64,000 nt of DNA, taken from positions 147,783,084-147,847,083 of the forward strand of contig NC_134101.1 in NCBI RefSeq assembly GCF_000715075.1. Direction: 5' to 3'. The stretch comes from Nicotiana tabacum. Its lineage: Eukaryota; Streptophyta; Magnoliopsida; Solanales; Solanaceae. Under the pieces are notes generated by a model. The model did no database searches. It was given only the letters and a program-made list of their open reading frames with translations, and had not been told where the DNA came from. Shown here one piece after another: positions 23,101 to 34,679 of the stretch (position 1 is the first letter of the stretch; each line of letters begins with the position of its first letter). A program made the translations under genes and the position numbers.

Positions 23101-23858
23101 CAACAAGAGGAAACTGAAAGTGAAAGCTGCCTTTATTTTCTTCATTTGTGATAGAAGTTATAGTGCTAGCTTCCTTATTATTCCCTATTATTCTCTTTTA
23201 ACTGCTATCCCCGAAGCATGTTTCCCCTTCCCCAGCTTTAACTGCTTATTAATTGTTTATTTTTCCGCCATATATTATATAACTGTATAGGTTTATCTGG
23301 AGTCTGGTGCTAGCCTCGTCACTACCTCGCCGGGGTTATGGCAGACACTTACCAGCACATGGGGCCGGTTATGCTGATACTACGCTCTGTGTTCTTTTGC
23401 ACAGATCCAAGTTTTGGACAGCAGCAGTAGCGCGGGAGCTAGCCTTTAGTCCAGTGAGACACTGAGGTAGCCTTGCAGGCGTTTGCAGGCCCGATGTCTC
23501 CTCTATCTTTTATTTCCGTCTGTTATCTCATATATTCGAGACAAACAATTTATAATTTCTTTCAAACGGTTGTATTTAGCACTCTTAAAAGTTCGTGAGT
23601 AATGTGACACCAGTTCTTGGGTAGAGGCATATGTTGATTCTTGCATTATTGTTCAGTTTCTTTAAACTTAAGTCTTCCGTTTATTTATTTAATTCTGTTG
23701 CTTTCATGCTATTACTGATAATTGTTAAAAGAAGTAATTGTTAATTAAGTAAGCAGTTAAGGATTGGCTTGCCTAGCTCTCATTAGTAGGTGCCATCACG
23801 ACTCCCGACGGTGGAAAATCCGGGTTGTGACAGTTATATAGGAATTTGTAAAGATGGG

Positions 23859-23922
23859 CAAGTATAGCGTCGTTTATTAAGGCGCTATACATATAGCACC
23901 TTAATAAACGGCGCTATACTTG
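23859..23922. repeat. 64-bp hairpin, stem about 30 bp
   Basis: CAAGTATAGCG at the left pairs with CGCTATACTTG at the right. The two 30-bp arms differ at two positions and the loop is very short. It resembles a foldback element remnant or a small-RNA precursor; which one cannot be told. Confidence 0.8.
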
Positions 23923-24746
23923 CATAAAAAACGGTCCCCTTCTTCACCACCAAACCAGTCGACAGAAACCTCCCCCTTTAAAATAAAAAAAACAAAAAAA
24001 AAAAAACAGCGCGGTCCCCCCCCAATTTTAAACAAAAAAATCTCGAGTGGAGCCCACCGGTCCCATAAAAGTGTAGATTCTCGGTCCCACGTCCTAGCTA
24101 AGGCATTTTCTCGGAGTGGGTTGCTTGTTTCGACTCCAAATCACCAAATCTTCGATGTACCAAAAACTTAAAATCGAGGTATTCCGATTTAGTTTTTGTT
24201 AAAACTCGTATAAAAAATACATATTAGTTATTTTTAATGTGTTCTATGTTGTTTTGTGATCGCTTTGCGATTTAACTAATTTGTTATTTTTAATCGGACT
24301 ATGATTTTAGTGTGCTAAAAAATTAGTAAAAATAGAGAAATTATTATTAGTTGTTAAAAAAATGTTAATTAGTTACTTTTTACTGTGGTATATGTATTTT
24401 CGTGAATGTTTTATGATTATTTATTTGTTATTTTTATCTGATTTAGATTATTTATTTGCTTAAATACTAGTAGAATAGATAAATTGTTACTTTAGTTCCC
24501 TCCAATGGTATCTTGTGGCCTAATGTAGTGCTTGTATTTGTAATGTAGTGACCTTTTAGCATAGTGAAATGTATCTCCCTTTAGCGTAGTATCCTTATAG
24601 TTATTGAAATTAATTATTTAAGCATCTTTTTTACCCAAAAATACGTCAAAAAGCTGATAGTTCAAACACAAACTCTAGTCAATGACCGTAAGAAAATAAC
24701 ACGAGAAAACAACAATTATTTCCCAAACTAAAACAACAATATTTCT

Positions 24747-25130
24747 AGGATACTTGATGCTACTGGGCCTCAAATATAGAGCCCGGAACCCATATATAAA
24801 TATTTAATAATTAAATCTTGTATAATTATAAAAATTAATTATTTAATTTTATTATAGTAAAAAATAAGTGAGTCATAAACAAAAATATATAATAATAAAA
24901 CTAACATATAAAATAATAAAACTAACATATAAATTAATAAAACTAACATATACAATATTAAAACTACATTTAAAATAACAGACATGTTGCGTGATAAATC
25001 GGGAAAATTTTCTTATCATGAATACAAGAATTCAGGATACCTTGGTGCTACTGGGCCTCAAATATCGAGCCCGGAACCCATATGTGAATGTTTCATAATT
25101 GAATCTTGTATAATTATATAAAATTATAAA
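24747..25130 (+). repeat. Pair of direct repeats, about 100 bp each, 285 bp apart
   Basis: A block centred on GATGCTACTGGGCCTCAAAT and GGAACCCATAT is present at about 24747-24850 and again at 25031-25130. Between them are short AT-rich repeats of AATAAAACTAACATATA. Confidence 0.75.
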
Positions 25131-25187
25131 ACTAATATATTAAAGAAAAATAATGTAATTAATATTGTTTAATTTACAGTAGACGAC

Positions 25188-26440
25188 ATGGAGGTTCCGC
25201 CTTTGCATCCCGGACCTGCCAGCCTGGAGCTACTGTCGTTACAGGGCGATCATAGGTCGTCCTACATATGGGAGGAACAATTACTTGCCTAGATGTTCCG
25301 TGCTAGGAGAGTAAATGATATGTGGGGCTTTCTCAGGGACCACCCTCTCCATCCCTGTATAGTCAGACACCTCCAGGATACAGGCTTTTATAGGATTGTG
25401 GAGATCGACCGACTGCAGTTGGATTAGTTGGTGATCACGACCCTGATAGAGCAATGGCGACCGGAGATGCACACATTCCATTTGCCCATTGGCGAGACCA
25501 CTATCACGCTTTAGGATGTGGAGGTCATGTATGGGGTGCCCCTTGATGGACACCCTGTTGCTTTGCTGCCTAACATGAGAGAGTATACGGGATATCAGTA
25601 CATGGAAATGTTGCAGTGGCTCACCGGTTTTCGGCCAGCGGATGAGGGTGCATTGAGTGAGGCTAGTCGTTTGCAGTTGACGTCCATCCGGCAGCATATG
25701 GAGGCGATGCATGATGACATTACGGATGATCCACCGGATCTGCATATTCACCGGTACACGAGGTTGCTGATGCTGCTTATGTTTGGAGGGGTTTTGTTCC
25801 CGAACACTTCGGGGAATTTTGTTAGCTTAAGATTTATTCATCATCTTGATCGGCTAGATGATTTACATCAGTACAGCTGGGGTGCTACCATTCTCGGTTA
25901 CTTGTACATGCAGATGTGCCGGGTGAGCATGAGCACCCAGTACGACATTGCTGGATTTTTGCCGCTGCTACAGGTAAAAACACAGTCGATACCCTATTCA
26001 TTATAACATACGCAATAAATATATACCTTGAATTTTACGTCTACTTTGTATATTAGGTTTAGGCCTGGGAGCGCTTCCTGCAGTTGCAGCCACCTCTACC
26101 ACCCTTAGCTCTAGGTGCACCACCTCCGTTTCTCCCTCTAGCTAGGAGGTGGGTTGATAGGCGAGGATATGGAGGAGAGTACGAGGCTCGACATAATCTC
26201 CCCTTGTGCAGGGATTTGTTAGATTTGCTGGAGGGCGCACAGGTAAATATATACCTAAGTTTTCTTGGCCTGGATTCATATATGTTGCATATACTCACGT
26301 TTTTTGTTGTTACTTAATAGTTCATTTGGAGGCCACACATCGATAAGCTAATAGTTAGTTTGCCCGATTATTGCTCGGCCGACTGAATTATGTGGAGCTC
26401 TTCCGTCCCGTTGATGTACCTTAATATTGTGGAGCATCAT
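25188..26440 (+). pseudogene. PMD (MAIN-like) protein pseudogene, exons 1 to 3 (left part)
   Basis: Plant mobile domain protein of the MAIN-like / PP7-long-form-homolog type. These are nuclear proteins, found as host genes and inside transposons. Exon 1 (25188-25973) starts MEVPPLHPGPASLELL and includes a long open part (FGGVLFPNTSGNFVSLRFIH). It has in-frame stops at 25290-25292, 25425-25427 and 25512-25514. Introns with GT/AG ends are 25974-26056 and 26243-26320. Exon 2 (26057-26242) begins with TAG in place of an expected Trp codon (V-W-AWERF). Exon 3 (from 26321, FIWRPHIDKLIV) has TGA at 26384-26386 and is cut at 26440 by element B. The remainder resumes at 49427. Family identity is from memory of the motif. 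Confidence 0.85.
26436..26440. repeat. Target site duplication of element B, left copy
   Basis: ATCAT, followed by the LTR start TGTAGACATG. The right copy at 49422-49426 reads ATTAT, one substitution away. Removing B and one copy restores the reading V-E-H-H-A-T-E-R across the PMD exon. Confidence 0.88.
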
Positions 26441-26945
26441 TGTAGACATGTGATTTTTGACCCTCCCCAAGATTTTTTATATTTTAGCATGTAAATATTT
26501 AATTTAGGCCTAATATAACTATTTCAACTATTTTTAACTTCTTTACTTTATTTTCGTCATAAAAATGGAAAATTATGAAAAAATATATTTTTAGCTTACG
26601 TATCTTTCATAAATTTAAATAAAAATATACAAAAATAGTACTTATTTTTATCTTTATATAATTTTAAAAATAAAAAATATATAATAGTTTCATGTTAGCC
26701 TTTGGCATGGGGTAGTATTTTTATCTTACTTTAAAATGAGTCAATTAAGGTGTTGGATCATAATTTTAAGAGTTTTAGAACTCAATTCTTGGCCCAATTG
26801 GGGTTAGTCCATTAAGCCTAAGGACCCTTCTAAACTCTTATTTGGAATAAAAAAATAAATAAAGAGGACCCTAAAGACTTAACACAAAAGACCTAGGGAC
26901 TAATGGACAAAATACACAAAGATACACCTAAACCTAGACTCTACC

Positions 26946-26954
26946 TATAAATTA
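26946..26954 (+). promoter_or_regulatory. TATA-like box in element B LTR
   Basis: TATAAATTA, conserved as TATAAATTA at 47635 in the 3' LTR and followed by an A-rich then C-rich stretch. Probable promoter. Confidence 0.55.
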
Positions 26955-28083
26955 GTGCTTAAAAAAAGAAAAAAAAAGAAAAGAAAAAAAACAAGAAAAA
27001 GCTGAAAAGCTGCGCAAGGAACGACCCCCCCGGATCGTCTTCTCCAAACGACCCCTCCCTCATGAGATTTCATCACCTTCAAAACCAAAAAACCTAAACT
27101 CCATCTCAACGTCAGCCGCCGTTCATGCCACCAGACGACCACCCTGTAGCCTAGCGCCTTGCTCGCCTCCAAAACGACCTCATCTCCGCTAGCTACTCAA
27201 CCAAAAATCGTCGGAACACCAACCAAATAGACCCGTCTCCATCCACCTTCACCAAGGCTCGCCGAAAACTGGCGACGGAAGTTTGTTTCGTCAATGGAGT
27301 TAGTTTTAAGCTCGCGGAGAGTTAGTTTGAGTTTGTCGACTGAATTTCAAGTTTGTCGTTCCATTTGGTGTGATGTTCCTGTTGAGATCGAGTCCCGTTA
27401 CAGCACATTCGTAGGTCGCCGGATCTATTCGTTAGGTCCTTTCAGTTTCATTCGAGATTCCGGCATTGCAATGTTTTCTGTTTGAGTTCGTGTCTGATTG
27501 TCCGAGCTTCGAAACAGTATTGTAAAGATGAGTTTCCAACGTTACGTTCGCTTTTCAGCCTCTGTTTTGGCGTTCAAGCTTCTTTGCATTCCAGATTTTC
27601 ATTTGAAGTTCGAGTCTGCCGACGAGAACGTTTCCGTTCTTCATTTGGTTTTGATTTTTTCTTTCGTGTGTGGGAGTGGGGTTAAGTCGAGGTTGATTCC
27701 GGTTCAAGTTTCCGGCGAGGTTCGATTTGAGACCGTTGTTTTTCGTTTCCGGTTTGAGGTTCGAGTTTCAATTTTTTCATATACATGTTTTTGAGTCAAT
27801 TCAGTGTTTGATTGCATTTGGATGTTAGATGTTGTTGTTGTTCATGTCATAGTAGAATGTTTGAAATATTTGCTTCCATTTGTTCATATCATTTGTTAAG
27901 TGTTTGACATATTCTTCTCTATTTTGGCGTGTATGGTACTTAACTGTTTGTATGTGATTTGCAACGAAATTTCCTAGTGTGATTAGAAACCAATCCGATA
28001 GTAAACTAATTAAGAAGAAATAACAGAATTAGGGTTGTTGATACAGTAGTAGGTATAGGGTAATCTTGTGGATGATTTGTTGA

Positions 28084-28088
28084 GATGA
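28084..28088. repeat. Target site duplication of element C, left copy
   Basis: GATGA, perfectly repeated at 36819-36823 after the C 3' end. The intact site is visible in B's 3' LTR near 48780. Confidence 0.93.
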
Positions 28089-30216
28089 TGTTACACCCCA
28101 TATTTTCGTACATGAAAATACGCCATAAATAAATTAATGAGAGCCGAAAGTGAGAATTCACGTCCCGCAGTATTACATTATGGTGATGTCATGTTTCGCA
28201 GTATTAAGTTACAACGATATTGCACCCTGAAGTATCATACGTTAAAATTTCATTTTCAGTTAACCGATGAAAGACTCAGGGATGAGATCATCTTGAAGTT
28301 AACGTACTTACGCTATTTATAGCAAGCAATAAATAAGTGTTATGAAGAATAAGAGGGTACACAGATTAAAGAAAACGAGTTTCGTTGAAAGTAGTCAATT
28401 TGGAATAAAATACGGGTCGAACGAGAATACCCAATAATGATGAACTAGTACCATGCAAGGTACCATATGACCACGGTAGTGTAATATATAATGTATATAT
28501 GAAGTATTTTGAAAATATATAGAATTTTAAGTAATTTATGGTAATTTTTAAATTATGCGGGTAATTGGTTAATTACCGGTTAATGGGATATTACCCGATT
28601 AACTAATAAGTGGATAAAAAATATAATAAATTATACCACTCCCACGTGGCATCCAACCACTTCCAAACAATGACTCATGGTCATGTTGGAGTAGGTGGCT
28701 AGCTACCTAAGCTTTAAAATGAAATGTTTCAGCATTTCATTAAAACTACTCTAGAGATCAAAGTTAAGTTCATCTTTGGACAAGGAAACAAAACCAAAGG
28801 AAATGATCAACAAATCCTAAAGCAAGAGAATTTTCATTCTTGGTTCAAATAATGTAACGCCAAAAAGAGTTGCTCACGTGTTCAAATTCATCAACGAGCA
28901 GAAGCGTAATTCCGTCCAAGTTTTATGGTTTTAAAAGAATACGGTATAATCTTTGCCAAGAATATTATACAGAGTTTTTCCTACTCCAGGTATGTTAAGG
29001 CTATCCCTTCTTTCTTTTGGCACGATCCATACGATATGAACGAAACGTGTAAATGCACAAATTCCATAAGTGACTCTACTCATAGAAGTAATAAAAATAT
29101 CTATGTTCTTTAATTCCCATGTGTCATAATATTTTATCATTTGTTCATGGGTCTTAGAAAAATATGAAAGTTGAAAAGATGTTACTTTATGATATTGCTC
29201 AAGTGGCAAAGTGGTCTTATAACCTTGCGAATGATTTTATTGACGTACTTTTCATGCATTGCATTCATGTGCATTGACCCATGACCAGATGACGTTATAT
29301 ACGCGTATATATGTAAATATATGTATATTGAATGGGAAAAGGTTACGGCGTTATATACGCACCACCACCTGATCAGCTGGTATATGATGATGATGTTGCC
29401 CACAGTGGCCGAAATATGATTCAAACGGCGTTATATACGCATATATATGTAAGTATGATTCAAACGGCGTTATATACGCGTATATATGTATGTATATATG
29501 TATATGGGATATGGGAAAGGTTATGGCGTTATATACGCACCACCACCTGATCAGTTGGTATACGATGATGATTTTGCCTACGGTGGCCGATATGATATGA
29601 TGAGATGCCCTCAGAGGCTGATGATATTATGAAATATGTACCTATGCACGACATGACATTCATACGCATATGCATGACGTTAAAAGTAATTTATGATTTA
29701 CAAAGTTATTCAGACTTACACGTTGAGTCATGTACTCTATATGTCTTTCATATCTCTCATGTATTTATTTATGTGCTTTACGTACTCAGTACATTATTCG
29801 TACTGACGTCCCTTTTGCCTAGGGACGCTGCATTTCATGCCCGCAGGTCCCGATAGACAGGTCGAGAGCCCTCCAAGTAGGCTATCAGCTCAGCGAAAGA
29901 TGTTGGTGCGCTCCATTTGCTTCAGAGTTGCTCATTTGGTTAGTATGATTTAGACGTGTATTGTTTGGTATGGCGGGACTCTGTCCCAACCCTTATGACA
30001 TTTATGTATTCTTAGAGCCTTCTAGACATATGTTGTGTACATAAAAGATTGTACGACCTTGTCAGCTTATGTTTTGAGTTTATAAAGGATCATGTTGGCC
30101 TATTAGGCCCGTATGCATGTGTATATAATGATGTATTAAGAAAGATACGTTACGTTGGTACTCAGTTGAGTAAAGTACCGGGTACCCGTCCCGGCCCATT
30201 GGTTTGGGTCGTGACA
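28089..30216 (+). repeat. 5' LTR of element C
   Basis: 2128 bp, roughly 96 percent identical by eye to 34680-36818 over the first 330 bp. It ends GGGTCGTGACA and contains the ATACGC repeats at 29292-29538. Confidence 0.92.
29292..29538 (+). repeat. Five GGCGTTATATACGC motifs in C 5' LTR
   Basis: The near-palindrome GCGTTATATACGC occurs at about 29292, 29347, 29427, 29466 and 29525. Two copies extend to the perfect 16-bp palindrome TATATACGCGTATATA. They are interleaved with two copies of CACCACCTGATCAG. The motif contains TATA and could be promoter or protein-binding DNA. Confidence 0.85.
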
Positions 30217-30220
30217 AAAG

Positions 30221-30232
30221 TGGTATCAGAGC
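30221..30232 (+). other. Primer binding site of element C
   Basis: TGGTATCAGAGC four bases after the 5' LTR, initiator-Met tRNA type. Confidence 0.9.
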
Positions 30233-32640
30233 AGTTCTGTCCTAGGGAGTCTATTAGTCGTGTCTAGTAGAGTCTTGTTTATGGGTGTGTCGTGCACCAC
30301 ACTTATAAGCAGGAGGCTACAAGGCTTTTAGGACTATTACTCTTTCTTCTTACTCTAGATCGTGTGGTAGAACTCACTTATAAGAATTCGAGTCCCAAAC
30401 TTCTATTCGTAATAAGACGATGCCTACATTCAGAAAGACGATCGATTAGAGATACAGCTGTGGGATTTTTGATTTAGAGGAACTCGATTTTGCATCTTGG
30501 TTATGATAAGTAAATGTGAGGTCTTTTGCAAATCATGGATGTACTGAAAAGTGTAAGCTTCTTGATAAAGGACCTTAAGGCAAGAATATTTATCCACCTT
30601 TATGGTAAAATACAATGTTCTTAAGAAGTAAAAGAAGCAAGGTGAAGAAGGGTACGATGCGCCCAGTTAATGAAGATTATCGGTATTATAGTTCTGGTAG
30701 AAAAATATAAGCATTAAGAGTTACCCTCAACAGTAACAAAGATATGTATAATTGGCCATACCCACCTCCGTTATGCCTTATGGGGGCTAACAAGTGTAGT
30801 TTAAAAAAAGGACGGAACATCAGGACCCTATGGTGAATGGATTGTTTGTGTTAGATGACATTTCCAAAGGATATTGCAAGTGTGCTAGTAGATTTCCTCG
30901 TGATACACCTAGATGGTGCACCCTAAGATATTAAAGCTAGAATGGAAGCCCTGAAGGAATAAATATTACCTTAGTGTGGCTCCCGCCCCAGTAAAGAAAG
31001 AATGCTAGGCAATTGAAAGTGCCAAGGGATGGAGCAAGGGGAGCCAAAGGCAAAAGAATGTTTTGTTCGAGTCTTTAGAATAAACCAGTAGACATAGATA
31101 AGTAGCGGGAGATAAGAAGAGAGTTAATAAAGCATTATGAGTAAGATACGATACATGGATGATAAGGGTAGGTCAAAAAAATGATGACAGTATTACAGAA
31201 TTTACAATTAAGTGAAGGGAAAGACAAAAAATGACATGCCTTGAGACAATGAAGAACATGGGCCATAAATTCATATCCTCACTTCGAGAAATAAGTTCGC
31301 AACTCTGACGCAATTACCAAAAGGAAAAGTTAGACCCTAGAGTAATAGAAGCCAGTATGGATTGGTGAACAAGATAAACTAAACATGAAATAGGGACTGA
31401 GTGAGTTGATAATAGTCGGCATCATAAGAATTTCATATCGTATTCCGACAATAATAGGACGGACAACATAAGAAGGTTCATGAGAAATTCAGAGGATGTT
31501 CATTCAGGAAGACGCTTCCCTAAAGCAAGCAATGTTAGCAAAGTTAAGCTTAAGGGACTGTATATACCAGTTATATTAAGTGTCACCCTCGCGAGTAAGG
31601 GGATTTGTCATCCTTGGTACAGAAGGAATGCTGCAAGGCGAGTAAGGGTCATTGATGACGTGAAAGGATATCAAAGATGAAGAGGAAAAAAAAACATATC
31701 TGTAGGCAGGTCATCATAGCTCCAAGTCTTAGTACTCCCTTAAAGGGGGGAATATGGAGTAATAAATGAATAATGCGGTAAAAAATAAAAAGGAATGAGA
31801 TTACACTTATTCAGCTTCTACATATATGCTACAATTCCAGAACATTATGCAAATACGACATCAATAAGAGGAAGTAAGGGTCCCTGCCCGAGATGTTATT
31901 AATAGAAAATGAGATAGTACGAGACATAAAGTAAGACAAAGGAAATAACCCAACAAAGATTATGGGAAATATTGCTATGAGAATGGGTCAACGAGTAGTT
32001 AGTAATTGGTTAGGAAGATCCCAGTTATGACAAAACAAGAAGTTACAGACAAATCAGTAGATCATGCAAGATAAATGTAGTAAACCCCAACATGGAAAAT
32101 TCAGCCCCGCAGTTTTGACATTGTAATACTTGAGATATATTCATATAGGAGTTGAAGAAGTTAAAAAGGTACTATATGAGTATTACAGAAATAAAAGAGA
32201 GTGCCACTAGGAAGACGGTCAAAATATCAGTCCAGAAGCAACCCCACAAGTACAAGGGCGTGAAGATAAGTAACTACGGATAAGTATAGGCAAGGAAGGA
32301 CAGTAGTAGGTCCGTCAAGTATACGATATAATAAGCTTGCATCTTTACAAGAGTCAGAGGATCCTTCGTAAGTACTACAGTGAAGGACTAGCTTAGAAAA
32401 TGAGGAAAAAGGCTTCAACCTAAGCACAATAACCTAATGAAGAAAAGGTCATATAAAAGCAGTCTCACAACAAAAATTGTATGCCCTCCAAAAGAAAGTG
32501 GCCCCTACCGTGGCTAATGAACGGCGGGAAAGATTAAAGGTAATATTTGAGACTATATGAGTTGCACAAAAGTTCTGGCATGTGTGGGAACTAGGATGCG
32601 TTAAGTATGCACGCAACAAGGGATAGAAATACCAGAAAAA

Positions 32641-32760
32641 GTAATTGCATACGTTTTAAGAGAGATGAAATAAAACGAAAGGAATTATTCGATCAATGAT
32701 CCAGAGTTAGTACATTATGGACACACTCAAGATTTTGGATCATTATATTTGTTGGCAATC
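32641..32760 (+). pseudogene. RNase H trace in element C
   Basis: Read from 32641 it gives VIAYVLREMK, stop, NERNYSINDPEL, which lines up with the Ty3-type RNase H pattern V-I-A-Y-x-x-R-x-x-K then E-x-N-Y-x-x-x-D-x-E-L visible in the Tekay copies (for example near 4990-5060). It is about 40 residues with one stop, and is the only pol homology found in this interior. Confidence 0.6.
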
Positions 32761-34663
32761 ATATAGCCATAGAAGACTCCGATATAAGTTAAAAAGAAGA
32801 GTTGATCCCAGGGCATAAACAAATGATTGAATTGTTAAAAGAATGTATCATAGATATTCCATAACGCCCATGAAAGGCTAAGGTAATAACTGATAACATG
32901 ACCCACAAATTGGAAGGTAGCTTAAACCTACATAAAGGCTGATCGGAAGGAAGTTGAAGCTAAAGAGTCACATCACCCAAGTAAATCAAGAGTCTGATTA
33001 TTGGACCTAGAAAATTATAGAAGTTGTGCTAGAACATGACAGAATCACTCTTAATATCAGATGTTCAAGATAAATAACATAACAACCATAATCTATAATG
33101 GCTCTACAAAAAAGCCAATTAGAAGAACTACCAGCTTCATAAGAAGTCAGTACGAAGCTCCCATCGGATAGTGTATGTAGCAGAGGTGCGATTATTTTAA
33201 TAGAGCTTCAAGTTGTGGACGTGAATTATACCTATGTTGAGGGAAGGTCATGAAAGAGATAGAAGATACGATGCGAAATTTTAAGGTAAGTAAGGTAAAG
33301 GTGAACAACGTACGAGATACTCATAGGCAGAAGATCGTGAATAATCCATACTTCGGATAGAAGTCTATAAGCACGGGAATTCAATATTCAGTAATGACAA
33401 CAACGACGTTAGTAACATACCTTCCAGCCTATGGTCTAGGTATCGAAAAGCCTGATTATGAGAGTAAAGGATAATTAGAGATGATGTGATGTCTCACTTG
33501 ATGTTCCAGAACAACATAAGAAAATCTATGGTGCAAGCAAGTCGAAGGAAGGCCGCAGATAGAATAAATAGATATGTATAGGTCCCAAGCTAAAGTATAG
33601 TTGAGCGACAAAGTTTTAACGAAACATGAGTAAGGATGAGGAAAGGCAAGTGAAAGGGTGACGAGAATGGATAAGTCCTCGGGATTGAAACCCATGAAAA
33701 CAAGAAAGCTAATGGTTTCTCTAAGTTATAGAAAGTCCAGTATAGCTTGAATGAACTCAAAGGAGTCTAAGACTAATAACATTCAGAAGAGATGGAATGT
33801 TGCGCTGCTAATAGAATGAGGGTGTGATTATTATAGAAAAAATGACGTTTGGGCCTTCGATTGAGTAATGATCTGACGAATAAAAGAAAGGGATCTCATG
33901 AATTGGACAGGATTAAAATACCCACGCAAGGTAAAACACATTGGGATGCCGTGAGATACGGTTATGAAAGTAGGGTATCGCCCCAGGTGGATCAATCTAA
34001 TCATTTAAGATGTTCCCTAATAAAACGTGAATCCTATCAGAAATATTACATAACAGGTTAAGTTATCAGGGATGGATTATGGATCAAAATTGAGGTGAAT
34101 CCACAATGGATGGATAAAAGTTATAAAGTATGGAAGAGATTAGGCTGTCATTCTTACGATGAACAGTAATGTGGAAGCATTAGAGGACATAGATTTATAA
34201 GTATGGGATAAGCAATGAAAGTAACCTGGGATTTGGTAGCAGACCACAGTAACGAGAAGTCGAGGTAAGAGTTATGGTATAATATGACCTATGTAGATGC
34301 AGTGAAGTCATACGAATGGATAATCACATCTATAAAAAGCAATATTCGTAAGTTCGACAAAAAGCGAAGAACTTCAGGATTGGCTAAAAACTGGAGGAAA
34401 AAGGAGAGGAGAGTCGCATAAGCACGCTTACAAGGTCAGTATCGTAGAAGCTGCATGATGGGAGGTAGCAACAATTATAAGATTGGAAGGAATTTGATCA
34501 CAAGTCATGGTGTGGGAAAGAGGCCTAAAGGGGGGGAATACCTGGCCTTCGGACTTATTCACAGAACAGTTGCCTAGATGGCAAGAGGATTAATAATGTA
34601 TTCGCAAGAGCTATTGGATAGGAGAACGATAAGCACATCAGTCAACATTCGAGGACGAATGTT

Positions 34664-34679
34664 CCAAAGGGGGGAATGA
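34664..34679 (+). other. Polypurine tract of element C
   Basis: CCAAAGGGGGGAATGA directly before the 3' LTR start TGTTACACCCC. Confidence 0.85.

Larger units (their letters stand above)
1..23832 (+). mobile_element. Tandem array of Tekay/Del-like Ty3/gypsy chromovirus copies
   Basis: A head-to-tail array in which neighbouring copies share LTRs: partial LTR1, internal 1, LTR2, internal 2, three copies of an integrase-plus-partial-LTR unit, then complete LTR5. Each full LTR starts TGTGACGACC and ends near GTCGTGACA, and is followed, where an internal region exists, by TGGTATCAGAGC, the initiator-Met tRNA primer site. The pol order protease, reverse transcriptase, RNase H, integrase and a C-terminal chromodomain-like segment is that of gypsy chromoviruses. 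The long LTR and the YPHLF-type end suggest the Tekay/Del clade, from memory of the family. The left end lies outside the window, so no target duplication can be tested. The right end abuts non-element DNA at 23833. Confidence 0.9.
20968..23832 (+). repeat. LTR5, complete terminal LTR of the array
   Basis: 2865 bp from TGTGACGACC to GTTGTGACA, with a TATA box at 21870 and a minisatellite at 22760-23100. No primer site follows, so this is the 3' end of the array. Confidence 0.92.
23833..25187 (+). other. Flank between the Tekay array and the PMD pseudogene
   Basis: No gene is recognised. It holds a 64-bp near-perfect hairpin (23859-23922), a C-rich and A-rich stretch (23930-24060) that could be 5' untranslated sequence, and then about 1 kb of AT-rich DNA ending in a splice-acceptor-like TTTAATTTACAG just before the PMD ATG. 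A 5' untranslated intron from about 24178 is possible but unproven. Confidence 0.5.
26441..28088 (+). repeat. 5' LTR of element B, first part
   Basis: Starts TGTAGACATG and matches the 3' LTR (from 47069) closely by eye. A TATA-like CCTATAAATTAG is at 26944-26955, followed by C-rich leader-like sequence. It is split at 28088 by element C and resumes at 36824. Confidence 0.9.
30217..34679 (+). other. Interior of element C, no readable gag-pol
   Basis: The whole interior lacks any ORF over about 80 codons and is A/G-rich. Apart from the RNase H trace at 32641 and purine motifs (AAAGGGGGGAAT at 31742 and a similar one near 34526) nothing is recognised. It is either decayed pol or a LARD-like interior. 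Confidence 0.7.

Noticed and set aside
27294..27794. Overlapping short ORFs in the B 5' LTR
   Set aside because: The 3' LTR counterpart (about 47990-48490) does not keep them open, so they are chance frames.
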